Assembly: GCA_014305025.1 (NCBI GenBank)
Contig: JACRTY010000034.1
Coordinates: forward strand, 19,118-83,117
Origin: Candidatus Nyctobacter psychrophilus
Lineage (GTDB): Bacteria; Vulcanimicrobiota; Vulcanimicrobiia; Vulcanimicrobiales; Vulcanimicrobiaceae
Direction: 5' to 3'
Length of the DNA: 64,000 nt
The position numbers and the translations under genes are program-made. The notes beneath the pieces were generated by a model. It was given only the letters and a program-made list of their open reading frames with translations. It did no database searches and was not told the origin of the DNA. Within the stretch, counting starts at the first letter, position 1; each line of letters begins with the position of its first letter. Below are positions 1 through 7,830 of this stretch, piece after piece.

Positions 1-701
1 CCCAGGAGCAGGACGAAGGCATCGTTATGGCCCTCGGCGACGGTCCAAAGCGCGACGGGATTGAGTCCATAGGCGGCGAGCGCAAGAAAGCGGCGTCTCG
101 GCGTCGTCGATTGCAATCCGGCATCGACGGCGAGGATGCTGCACAGGAACGCGACCGCTGCCAGGATGCGCAGCGCCCACAGCGTTGTGGCGACGGTCGC
201 CCCGGAAGTGGCCGCTACCGCCGCCGCGGCCACCCCGACGAAGCCCGGTCCATAGACGCAGACCGGGTACCTTCCGCTCCATTGCCAACGTGCCGCGTCG
301 ATAATCGCGCCGTGAACGTGCGGCGCGACGACCGCGTACGGGTCGTGGCCGTGCAGCAGCATTGCGCCATAGGCCGCGTACGCGTAAACGTCGCTCGAGA
401 AAACGAACGGCCACGCATAGGACGCCGCGATTGCTAGCGCCGCGGCGGCGGCAATCTCGGGGCCCAGCCGGTCCCGGTCTGCGACCTGCGGCGCGATCGC
501 GAACCCCGCGGCGAGAAGTATCAGCGTCGCCAAAGCGAGCGTTGCCGCAAGCGTCCAAAAGCAGCCTGCGCCGAACGAACCCCAGGCCGTAACGACCACC
601 AGCGGCTGGGCGCGATCGAGCAGCGTCCGGGAAGGAGCGTACCGCAACAGCACGCGCGCGACGATCGCACCGCAGGCGAACGCGATGGCGACCAGCGACA
701 A
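1..701 (-). CDS. Polytopic GT-C-like membrane glycosyltransferase, C-terminus beyond window
   Basis: The reverse frame stays open from the window edge to the end of the neighbouring gene. It encodes repeated hydrophobic spans and a loop containing SSDVYAYAAYGAMLLHGHDP followed by a YPVCVYGPG segment. Acidic and aromatic loops of this kind, between membrane helices, are typical of GT-C polyprenyl-phosphate-sugar-dependent mannosyltransferases. It lies immediately downstream of a dolichol-phosphate-mannose-synthase-like enzyme, so the pair probably makes and uses a lipid-linked sugar. No ATG is available near the 5' end. TTG at 699-701, just before the first hydrophobic segment, is the best visible start but is uncertain. 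The family assignment is inferred from loop motifs only. Confidence 0.6.
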   Translation of the reverse strand, partial: MSLVAIAFACGAIVARVLLRYAPSRTLLDRAQPLVVVTAWGSFGAGCFWTLAATLALATLILLAAGFAIAPQVADRDRLGPEIAAAAALAIAASYAWPFVFSSDVYAYAAYGAMLLHGHDPYAVVAPHVHGAIIDAARWQWSGRYPVCVYGPGFVGVAAAAVAATSGATVATTLWALRILAAVAFLCSILAVDAGLQSTTPRRRFLALAAYGLNPVALWTVAEGHNDAFVLLL

Positions 702-738
702 TGCGCCGACGCGGCGGACGCTCGAGAAAGCCAGATCC

Positions 739-1755
739 TTACAACGTCGGGCGGCGAGTCGACGCCAGCGCGGTTTCGATGTCCCTTTCGGCCCGCGGAA
801 GCGTACCGTGTTCGGCCGGGCCGGCCGAGCGTTCGACGCTGGAGAGCAGGTAGAGCGGCCGGGATTTTACTTGATCGTAGATGCGGCCGAGGTATTCGCC
901 CGCGATTCCGATCGTGATCAATTGCACGCCGCCCAAGAACAAAATCGCGACCATCATCGACGTGTAGCCTGGTTCGTTGAGACCGAGGATCTTCAAAACG
1001 AGAATGACGACGACGTACAAGAAGGCAAATGCGCTGATCATGAAACCGAGATAGGTAGCGAACCGCAGCGGAATCTCCGAAAACGACGTGATCCCGTCGA
1101 TCGCAAACCTAAGCATCTTCGAGAACGGGTACTTCGTTTTCCCGAACGTTCGCGCATCGCGTTCGTACTCGATGCCAATCTGATTGTAGCCGACCCAACT
1201 GACGAGACCCCGCAAGAAGCGGTGCTTCTCGCGGGTCTGCGCGAGGGCGTCGACGACGCGACGGCTCATCAAACGAAAGTCGCCGGTGTCGACGGGAATC
1301 GAGACGTTGGTCAAGCGCCGGATGGTCCGATAAAAAATGCGCGCCGTCAACAGCTTGAACGGGCTTTCGCCCTTACGCGACTTGCGCGTTGCGTAGACGA
1401 CGTCGTAGCCCTCGCGCCACTTGGCGAGAAATGCTTCGATCAACTCCGGCGGGTCTTGCAGATCGCCGTCCATCAGCACGACCGCATCGCCGCGGGCGGC
1501 GTCGAGCCCCGCCGTGGCGGCGATCTGGTGACCGAAGTTGCGGGACAGGTCGACGATGACCAAGCGCGGACGGCCGACGCGCTCAGCGCGGAGGAGCCCG
1601 AGCGTACGATCCTGCGAACCATCGTTGACCGCGACGATCTCGTAGTCGTCACCGGACTGCGTCACCGCTTCCATCACCGTCTCCAGGCGGCGCAGGAGTT
1701 CGGGGACGTTGCCCTCTTCGTTGTAGAGCGGGATGACGATGCTGATGAGGCTCAC
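739..1755 (-). CDS. Family 2 glycosyltransferase, DPM1/GtrB-like polyprenyl-phosphate glycosyltransferase
   Basis: This 338-residue protein opens with SLISIVIPLYNEEGNVPEL, the classic GT2 nucleotide-sugar fold start. It has VNDGSQDRT near residue 43 and the metal-binding DGD within VLMDGDLQDPPE near residues 94-104. Two C-terminal transmembrane spans (roughly 235-300) match bacterial GtrB/ArnC-type enzymes, which charge undecaprenyl phosphate with a sugar at the cytoplasmic membrane. The GTG start overlaps the upstream gene's stop (GTGA), indicating translational coupling. The frame is open further upstream, but that part reads through the neighbour and lacks family features. The product probably feeds the GT-C-like enzyme downstream. 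The sugar cannot be read from sequence. Confidence 0.85.
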   Translation of the reverse strand: MSLISIVIPLYNEEGNVPELLRRLETVMEAVTQSGDDYEIVAVNDGSQDRTLGLLRAERVGRPRLVIVDLSRNFGHQIAATAGLDAARGDAVVLMDGDLQDPPELIEAFLAKWREGYDVVYATRKSRKGESPFKLLTARIFYRTIRRLTNVSIPVDTGDFRLMSRRVVDALAQTREKHRFLRGLVSWVGYNQIGIEYERDARTFGKTKYPFSKMLRFAIDGITSFSEIPLRFATYLGFMISAFAFLYVVVILVLKILGLNEPGYTSMMVAILFLGGVQLITIGIAGEYLGRIYDQVKSRPLYLLSSVERSAGPAEHGTLPRAERDIETALASTRRPTL

Positions 1756-2693
1756 GCTGCGACTTCCGTGCGGACCGCCTGCCAAAACAGGGGAAACAAC
1801 AACTCGTGGTGTCCGGTAAACGCGAATCCTTTGCCGCCGGTGCCCAAATGCGGCCGGCGCACCACGTTGGTCTGGGGACGGTACTGTCGTACGAAGTCGA
1901 AGTCGGCGGTCGTGAAATCGCCCCGTGCGCCGAGATTTCGGGCGACGCTGACGGCTTTGAGAAACGCTTCGGGCAGCAGCACGGCGGAGCCGAAGTTCAA
2001 GTAGACGCCGCCGTCGAGCAGATCGGAGACGACCGAACACAGCAGGCGGAAATCGACCAGCGCTCCGCGACCGAGCGCTGCACCGTCGGCTTGCGGGTGC
2101 GCGTGCACGATGTCCGTACCGATCGCGACCGTCACGCAGGCCGCCAGTTCGTGGCGGGCACAGGTCGCGAGCACCGAGTCGCGTTCGCCGGGCGGGTTGG
2201 CCGCGAGCAGCGCATCGCCGACGGCCCGTCCCAGACCCTGCCCCGGCTCGCGGGCGATTGCGCCCAGGACGAACGACGCGGTCTGGGCCGACATGCCGAA
2301 GGTCCCATCCTGCAGGGCCATATCGACATCTTCGGATGTTTTACCGATCAGCGCCAGTTCCGCGTCGTGCACGATGACGGCGCCGTTGCACGCCACTGCC
2401 GTCGCGTAGCCGTCGCGCAGCAGGTCGCACACCATGCCGCCCAGGCCAACCTTAATGACGTGCCCACCCAAGCCGACGAGCACGGGACGGCCTCGCTCGA
2501 TCGCGCGCGCCGTGCGCGCGACGAGTTCGCGTAATGCGGCCCCGGCGAGGATGTTCGGCAGTGCGTCGAACCAGGTTCGGAATGAGGCTTCAGCAGCGAC
2601 CGTGCGTCCCCGATCGTCCGCGCTCACTTTGGACGGGCGCGCCTCGAGCGACGTCACCTGCAAACGCGCGAGATCGATCGGCTCATACGGCAT
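1752..2693 (-). CDS. Conserved protein resembling the deoxyhypusine synthase fold
   Basis: The 313-residue soluble protein starts MPYEPIDLARLQV. A glycine-rich stretch (VLVGLGGHVIKVGLGGMV, about residues 90-107) is followed by a predicted strand-rich segment with CNGAVIVHDAELAL. Further on come a conserved-looking IGTDIVHAHP and a GGVYLNFGSAVLLPEAFLKA block. The order and spacing remind me of deoxyhypusine-synthase-like NAD-binding proteins, but no hypusination substrate is expected in bacteria and the catalytic lysine cannot be placed. It is translationally coupled (GTGA) to the GT2 enzyme downstream, so a role in envelope glycan or lipid metabolism is possible. The start is the ATG beginning MPYEP. 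Its divergent neighbour begins 17 bp away. Confidence 0.55.
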   Translation of the reverse strand: MPYEPIDLARLQVTSLEARPSKVSADDRGRTVAAEASFRTWFDALPNILAGAALRELVARTARAIERGRPVLVGLGGHVIKVGLGGMVCDLLRDGYATAVACNGAVIVHDAELALIGKTSEDVDMALQDGTFGMSAQTASFVLGAIAREPGQGLGRAVGDALLAANPPGERDSVLATCARHELAACVTVAIGTDIVHAHPQADGAALGRGALVDFRLLCSVVSDLLDGGVYLNFGSAVLLPEAFLKAVSVARNLGARGDFTTADFDFVRQYRPQTNVVRRPHLGTGGKGFAFTGHHELLFPLFWQAVRTEVAA

Positions 2694-2710
2694 CGGGTCG
2701 CGCTTCCACC

Positions 2711-3250
2711 ATGCGGGGACCAGCTCTTGCCGCGACGCTCGCGCTGCTGCTGCTTGCCGGTTGCGCTCATCGGACGAGCAGGGAATCTGCGCGGAACGCC
2801 CTACCGAGCGCAACGCCCGCCTCCGTCGTTAGCACGCCCGCAGGTCTGCAGCGCGGCGGCATTCCCGGCGTCACTCCACACGCGACACTGACCGTGCCGG
2901 CAGGCATAACGGTGGCGCCGGCGCCAAGCGGGGGGCTCCCGCAGCGCCTTTCGTCGCCGGGGGCGTCCGGGCCGCACATTATCACCATTGCAACTGCGCC
3001 GAAGGTCGTGCACGAAGGCGACGTCGTGCGCTGGAGCGTTCGCACGTCGCCCGACGTCGTCGACGTATCGGCCCATGTCCTGGCGTATTCGTTCGCCTTG
3101 CAGCGCCGTGCCCCGGGCTCGTTCGCACTGGCGTTTACCGTCCCCAAGGGCGTGCCGTTCTTCTTTCACCGCACCTACGACCTGAGCGTCGTGGCCCGCA
3201 ACGCAGCAGGTGCCAGGGCGACGACGGTCATCGGCATCCCGTTTCAGTGA
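2711..3250 (+). CDS. Predicted secreted lipoprotein
   Basis: It is a 179-residue protein with a lipoprotein signal: MRGPALAATL followed by the lipobox LLLLAGC, giving acylation at about Cys17. A proline- and glycine-rich linker follows, then a beta-rich domain (about residues 90-178) resembling an immunoglobulin-like fold. The ATG at this position was chosen because it sits directly before the hydrophobic signal; the frame is open much further upstream but without a signal. Its stop overlaps the GTG start of larB. No function is recognised; anchoring in a membrane facing the periplasm or outside is the likely location. Confidence 0.7.
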   Translation: MRGPALAATLALLLLAGCAHRTSRESARNALPSATPASVVSTPAGLQRGGIPGVTPHATLTVPAGITVAPAPSGGLPQRLSSPGASGPHIITIATAPKVVHEGDVVRWSVRTSPDVVDVSAHVLAYSFALQRRAPGSFALAFTVPKGVPFFFHRTYDLSVVARNAAGARATTVIGIPFQ

Positions 3251-3933
3251 CGCCGATGCCGGCCGACGCGAGGGGTACAACGGCTGATGCGGCGGTTACC
3301 GTGCGACTGGACCATGCGCGCGCGGAACGGACCGCATTGCCGGAGGTCGTATACGGCGCGGGCAAAACGCGCGCGCAGGTCGCTGCAATCATGCGCGAAT
3401 TTTACGCGCTCGCGGGGTTCGCGCTCGCGACCCGCGTTGCGCAGCACGACGGCGTTGCGCTGGCAGCGGAGCTCCCCGAGGCGTCGTACGACGAGGTCGG
3501 TCGCGTCTTGCGCTGCGGCGCGCGCCCGCGCAGCGGAATCACCATCGCGGTCGCCTGCGCCGGTACGAGCGACCTGCCGGTCGCACGCGAAGCGGCCTGT
3601 ACGCTCGACGCGTTGGGACACGACGTCGTCGAACGCTACGACGTCGGCGTGGCCGGCGTGCACCGCACGTTGAGCGTAACACCGGCGCTCGATGCCTGCC
3701 GCGTCGTCATCGTGGCGGCCGGCATGGAAGGCGCCTTGCCGAGCGTCATCGCGGGTCTGGTCAAGCCGCCGGTGATCGCCGTTCCGACCAGCGTCGGCTA
3801 CGGCGCGGCCTTCGACGGGCTGGCCGCGCTGTTGGCGATGCTCAACGCCTGCGCCCCCGGCATCAGCGTCGTGAACATCGACAACGGCTTCGGCGCGGCT
3901 GCCGTCGCCCACAAGATCGTGAGCGCGTGTTAG
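3247..3933 (+). CDS. larB: Pyridinium-3,5-biscarboxylic acid mononucleotide synthase LarB
   Basis: The 228-residue protein carries the LarB core. A PEVVYGAGKT segment (about residue 32) is followed by the PurE-like domain with ITIAVACAGTSDLPVAREA, VIVAAGMEGALPSVIAGL, VIAVPTSVGYG and a closing VVNIDNGFGA. LarB carboxylates and hydrolyses nicotinic acid adenine dinucleotide in the first step of nickel-pincer cofactor synthesis, used by lactate racemase and related LarA enzymes. No larA, larC or larE lies in this window, so the rest of the pathway must be elsewhere or absent. GTG start overlaps the upstream lipoprotein stop. The 3' end overlaps the convergent gene by 4 bp. Confidence 0.9.
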   Translation: MTPMPADARGTTADAAVTVRLDHARAERTALPEVVYGAGKTRAQVAAIMREFYALAGFALATRVAQHDGVALAAELPEASYDEVGRVLRCGARPRSGITIAVACAGTSDLPVAREAACTLDALGHDVVERYDVGVAGVHRTLSVTPALDACRVVIVAAGMEGALPSVIAGLVKPPVIAVPTSVGYGAAFDGLAALLAMLNACAPGISVVNIDNGFGAAAVAHKIVSAC

Positions 3934-4817
3934 TGTGGCGGCGTAACGAAGGGTATGGGATTGAACGGCGTCGGAATCGTTTGACCCAAGTCGGGCGCGA
4001 GTTCGTCTTGATCGCCCCAGGCGTAGACGGTGTCGCGGACCGGTTCCACGTCGACGTTCGGCACGACGAGTTTATGGGGGCGCGGCTCTTGGCCCGCTTG
4101 GTTGCGTTCCGACGAGCGCCACGAACCGCGGGTATAGCGATACAGGAACGTGGTTCCGGACGCGTAGTTTTGTGAAACCCGGTAATGCAACGCGTCGACG
4201 CGATCCATGCGGATCGCCGTCGCGCTCCAGCCGCTGACGTCGGTCGCCAAATACACGGGATCGTTGAACGGCGTGCGCGGCGGAACTTCCACCGTGAACG
4301 TCACCAAGACCACCCGCCCGCTGAAACCTTCGCCGCGGGCCAGCAGATCGGGATTCGGCTTGGGCGGCGATAACGCAACGGCATATTTTTTGATGTCCGC
4401 GTAGCTTGCGGCATTAGGAAGCGGCGATTTCGAAAGCGCGAGTTCGACGACGGCGCCGTTACCCGTGTCGAAGCCGGCCCGCGCGTAGACGCGAGTGACC
4501 GGGGCCAAGGTCGTCGCGCCGCCGCTCTTCGCATCGTCGATCTTGACGGCCGGAGCAAGGCGAAAGCCGTCGCCGGTCGTGAAGAAGACGAAACCGCCGC
4601 GGTCGTCGAGGATCTGACCGCTCCATTGGACGACCTGGCCGGAGGGCGACGGCGTCGCAGTCGCGGTCAACGGCGGCGGAGTTTGTCCGCTGGGCAAGTC
4701 GGACGGGATCGGCAGCGCGACGGCGGGCGATGCGGTACCCAGCGCATTGACGGCGGCGAGCGCGATGGCGCTCAGCGCCAGCAGGGTGAAGGCGAAACGA
4801 CGTGGCGTAGCGCTCAT
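3930..4817 (-). CDS. Secreted protein with C-terminal carbohydrate-binding-like domain
   Basis: A 295-residue protein with a Sec-type signal peptide (MSATPRRF then hydrophobic residues ending near ALPIP) and a Pro/Thr/Ser-rich linker. A central domain contains GQILDDRGGFVFFTTGDGF. The C-terminal region (about 175-250) has VTFTVEVPPRTPFNDPVYLA, DVSGW and FLYRYTRGSW, a pattern like the CBM20/48 starch-binding sandwich. Its ATG overlaps the stop of the upstream LptD-like gene (ATGA), so the two are co-translated and probably work together in the periplasm or outer membrane. Sugar binding is inferred only. Confidence 0.7.
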   Translation of the reverse strand: MSATPRRFAFTLLALSAIALAAVNALGTASPAVALPIPSDLPSGQTPPPLTATATPSPSGQVVQWSGQILDDRGGFVFFTTGDGFRLAPAVKIDDAKSGGATTLAPVTRVYARAGFDTGNGAVVELALSKSPLPNAASYADIKKYAVALSPPKPNPDLLARGEGFSGRVVLVTFTVEVPPRTPFNDPVYLATDVSGWSATAIRMDRVDALHYRVSQNYASGTTFLYRYTRGSWRSSERNQAGQEPRPHKLVVPNVDVEPVRDTVYAWGDQDELAPDLGQTIPTPFNPIPFVTPPH

Positions 4818-6811
4818 TTCTCGAGTTGAAACGTAAATTGCGGCTGCCAGCGTTCGTACCCGCCGAAGTTGAAGAAGTACGAACGCGAGACGTCGAGCAC
4901 GATGAGATGGTTGACGCGGTAACGCAGCTCGAACGTCGCTTGGTACGGGGTTACGCCGAAATTGTTGAAGCCGACCACGTCGCCCACGACTTGCGGTGGC
5001 CCGGGAATCGGTGCCGGAAAGTCGACGTTTTCGCGCATGGAGACATTGAGATTGAAGACCGGGTTCGGCGTGTACACGAGTTGCTGCACGAAGGAACGCG
5101 TCGTAGCGAAGCCGCGAAAAGCCGTGTAACCGGGATACGCTTGGCCGGTGAACGGATTGACGGCCGGAGCGCCGTTGCCGTACGCAATGCGTTGTTGTTT
5201 GCCGTAAAAGTCACCGATGTTCGAGTTGGTGTATGACGCGAGCAGGGCGAGTTTCTGCGGATCGATCAATTTGGTCAACGTCACGCTTTCGGTCGTCGTG
5301 TCAGTGTGATGCGGCGCGGAAAAGTACAGCCGCTGCTTGTCGAAGAACGCCGTCAGGTACAGGTCGCGGTGGCGCGGGTCGCGCACGAGCGGCAGCGACT
5401 GGGACGTCACGTCGATGCCCACGCCCTTGGAGTACTCGCTATGATACGCAACGCCTCCGAGCGACTGCAGCGGCGTGTCGCGGTTGTGGACGTAGCCGAG
5501 CGAGGAGCGCAACTGATAGAAAAACGGAAGTCGCCCCAGCGGCTCACGGAAACCGACCCACGAGAGCTGCTCATCGATCGGATGGTCGGGAATCCAATTG
5601 TGGGAGGGATCGCCGTAGAAGCGCAGGACGTGACCGGAGCGTGAGATATAGGGCTCCGGCTCATCAAGTAAGCTGCTGTAGTATTGGTCGATACGCAACT
5701 GCAAATAGGAATGAGGGAGGCTGCCGGTCACTTGCAGCTGCCCATAGCCGCTGGCTGCCAGCGGCTGCCTGAAGTCGTGCTGGAAGGCCGATTCCTGGAG
5801 AAACAACTGCATCTGCAAGCCGGGCGAAAGACGATCGAAGCCCACGAAGTTATAGACTTTGAACGGGCGGGTCAACGGGCTCAGCGAGGCGACGAAATAG
5901 CTGTTCTCGCTGATCTGGTGCTGCTCGTACGCGGGGAAGACTTTGTTTTGCGAATCGTACCGAATGTGAGCGGTAGCCAGAGCATGGCGGCCGCCGGCGA
6001 AATCGAGCGGACCGTCGGCGTATGCGCCGGGCAGCGCGTTCTGGGCGTAGTTCGGATTCGCAGAGAAGTCCAGAAAATAGCTCGGGAACGCAACGAAGGT
6101 CAATCCGAAATTGATGTCGGCAGGCGTAAAGCGCGCGCTTTCGCGCGGATCGACGACCACGCGTTTGGCGTACAGAAAGACGCGCTCGCCGCTCAAGTCA
6201 GGTAGGAAAAACGTGTCACCCGGCATCTCGCGCCCGAGCACCGGGTGCGCGTAGTCGCCGGCGACGAAGGTCCAGCGGTCGGGAGCACGGGTGATCGGAA
6301 CAAAGTACGCGCGGTCGAAATCGAAGTATTGGGCGAACGCTGCCCCCGGAACGGCGCGACTCCCCGCGTTTGGAGTCCTCACCGTGACGTTCCCCGCGAT
6401 CACGAAGCGGTTCAGCCGCAAGTCTTCGAAAAACGTGTTGCCGCGGATCCTCGTGCCGTCGCCGAGCGTGACCACCACATCGCCGTCGGCCCCGATGATG
6501 AAGCGGTTGCTGTAGAATGCGATGTTGCGTGCCGTGACGCGAAAAGCAGCAAGCCGCCGCCCAGTCGACGGGGAGGGACTCGGGCTCGGCGCGGTCGGCG
6601 CGGTCGGCGCCGACGGCGGCGTTGGCGTGACTGCCGGAACGGCAGGCGGTTGCGTGATGACGGGCGACGGCTGCGGCGCCGCCGTTACGGGGGCAGCCGG
6701 TTCCGCAGGAAACGGTTGCGCTGCGCGAGCGGGCGTCGCCGCCGCACCGAAAACGCACCACCCCGCGCTCAATGAGAAAACGATGAGACGCAGGGCAAGC
6801 GCAGGCATCAT
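4814..6811 (-). CDS. OstA/LptD-like outer-membrane beta-barrel protein
   Basis: This 665-residue protein has a signal peptide (MMPALALRLIVFSLSAGW...ARA), a Pro/Ala-rich linker, then an OstA-like domain beginning RRLAAFRVTARNIAFYSN with ADGDVVVTLGDG and NRFVIAGNVTV. The rest alternates polar and aromatic residues in strand-length units typical of a beta barrel and ends FTFQLEK. LptD inserts lipopolysaccharide at the outer membrane, and this domain order fits that family. It is shorter than proteobacterial LptD (about 780 residues) and I see no conserved disulfide cysteines. ATG was chosen at the signal peptide. It is the first gene of a pair with the secreted protein downstream. Confidence 0.75.
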   Translation of the reverse strand: MMPALALRLIVFSLSAGWCVFGAAATPARAAQPFPAEPAAPVTAAPQPSPVITQPPAVPAVTPTPPSAPTAPTAPSPSPSPSTGRRLAAFRVTARNIAFYSNRFIIGADGDVVVTLGDGTRIRGNTFFEDLRLNRFVIAGNVTVRTPNAGSRAVPGAAFAQYFDFDRAYFVPITRAPDRWTFVAGDYAHPVLGREMPGDTFFLPDLSGERVFLYAKRVVVDPRESARFTPADINFGLTFVAFPSYFLDFSANPNYAQNALPGAYADGPLDFAGGRHALATAHIRYDSQNKVFPAYEQHQISENSYFVASLSPLTRPFKVYNFVGFDRLSPGLQMQLFLQESAFQHDFRQPLAASGYGQLQVTGSLPHSYLQLRIDQYYSSLLDEPEPYISRSGHVLRFYGDPSHNWIPDHPIDEQLSWVGFREPLGRLPFFYQLRSSLGYVHNRDTPLQSLGGVAYHSEYSKGVGIDVTSQSLPLVRDPRHRDLYLTAFFDKQRLYFSAPHHTDTTTESVTLTKLIDPQKLALLASYTNSNIGDFYGKQQRIAYGNGAPAVNPFTGQAYPGYTAFRGFATTRSFVQQLVYTPNPVFNLNVSMRENVDFPAPIPGPPQVVGDVVGFNNFGVTPYQATFELRYRVNHLIVLDVSRSYFFNFGGYERWQPQFTFQLEK

Positions 6812-7143
6812 AGGGTCAACTACGAAGCGCCACTCGGTATGGGACGGCGCGTCGATATGGCGCTTTCGCAGTTCGAGCCGAGCGGATTGCGTGCACTCAC
6901 CGAGCGACGTGGCGTCGACGCCGTGATGTCGAAAGAACGGGGTACGGTTTCTTGTCATTGGGAGCCGGTCGGCATCGCGCAGGGGCGCGGAATCCACACG
7001 GACGTTTCGTTTCCGACCTACTGCGGTGGCTTTCCCCCCTACGGCGGCGAGCTACCGCCCGGCCTCTGCCGCGTCACGTCCGGATCGCGATGCGCCGATA
7101 ACGAGGGTGCAATGGACGGCGATTCGTTCTCCGCGCGTGCAGC
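6812..7143. other. 332-bp intergenic region between divergent envelope genes
   Basis: The two flanking genes point away from each other, so the promoters of both must lie here. Open frames in the stretch lack coding character. There is one GC-rich dyad: a 7-bp arm at 7024-7030 can pair, with one G-T wobble, with 7051-7057. I compared it by eye with c-di-GMP, cobalamin and glycine riboswitches and recognised none. No convincing -35/-10 pair was found. Confidence 0.5.
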
Positions 7144-7830
7144 GTGACGCCGCCGCTCGAAGCGTCATTACTTCTGCCGGCGAGGACTGCCGATGATGGT
7201 GTGGCCGTCGGAGCACGGCCGGTTCCGCGCACCTGGTATTTCGCCAAGCGCGCCATCGATCTGGTCGTCGGCACCCTTGCGCTGGTCGCAGCCTCGCCGG
7301 TCATCGCGTTTGCCGCGCTTGGAATCGTGTGCGTCTCACCAGGATCACCGTTCTTTTTGCAAGAGCGCTTGGGCAAAGACGGTAAGGCGTTCCGACTTTT
7401 CAAATTGCGCACGATGGTCGACGGTGCGCACCTGGTTCACGACGAGATGCACGTCTACAACGATGTCGACGGCCCCGTGCTGAAGATCCACAACGATCCA
7501 CGCCTGCACCCGCTCGGCAAGCTCCTGCGTCGCTCCAGCATCGACGAACTGCCCAACCTGCTCAACGTTCTGCGCGGGGAGATGTCGCTCGTCGGCCCCC
7601 GTCCGCCGCTGGAATCGGAGGTCCGCCACTACGACGCGTTCGCGCTGCGCCGCTTGCGAGTGCGCCCGGGTATCACCTGCCTGTGGCAGATTTCCGGCCG
7701 CTCGGACGTGTCGTTCGAAGAGTGGATGCGTTTGGATAACCAGTACATCGATGGCTGGTCTCCGCTCGGCGATCTTGCGATTTTGATCCGCACGGTCCCC
7801 GCGGTCTTGCGCCGTGAGGGCGCACATTAA
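7144..7830 (+). CDS. Polyprenyl-phosphate sugar-1-phosphate transferase (initiating glycosyltransferase)
   Basis: A 228-residue bacterial sugar transferase of the WbaP/PglC/EpsL type. It has one membrane span (about residues 36-62: DLVVGTLALVAASPVIAFAA), then QERLGKDGKAFRLFKLRTM and DPRLHPLGKLLRRSSIDELP. It continues with GEMSLVGPRPPL and RPGITCLWQISGRS, the diagnostic motif series. These enzymes transfer a hexose-1-phosphate from a UDP-sugar to undecaprenyl phosphate at the inner membrane, starting repeat-unit synthesis. It begins the flippase and sugar-nucleotide cluster, supporting a role in capsule or O-antigen-like polysaccharide. GTG start; the following gene starts inside its 3' end. 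Confidence 0.93.
   Translation: MTPPLEASLLLPARTADDGVAVGARPVPRTWYFAKRAIDLVVGTLALVAASPVIAFAALGIVCVSPGSPFFLQERLGKDGKAFRLFKLRTMVDGAHLVHDEMHVYNDVDGPVLKIHNDPRLHPLGKLLRRSSIDELPNLLNVLRGEMSLVGPRPPLESEVRHYDAFALRRLRVRPGITCLWQISGRSDVSFEEWMRLDNQYIDGWSPLGDLAILIRTVPAVLRREGAH

Noticed and set aside
685..2004. Long plus-strand open frame (439 codons) opposite the GT2 enzyme
   Set aside because: It is antisense to a protein with clear GT2 motifs, has Arg/Asp/Gln-rich low-complexity composition and no domain. It is an artefact of high GC content.
1752..2693. Calling the deoxyhypusine-synthase-like gene dhs
   Set aside because: Similarity is by pattern only, the catalytic lysine was not placed and bacteria lack eIF5A, so no gene symbol was assigned.
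6965..7080. GC-rich dyad upstream of the sugar transferase considered as a riboswitch
   Set aside because: No conserved core of c-di-GMP, cobalamin, glycine or preQ1 riboswitches could be matched; the paired arms are only 7 bp.
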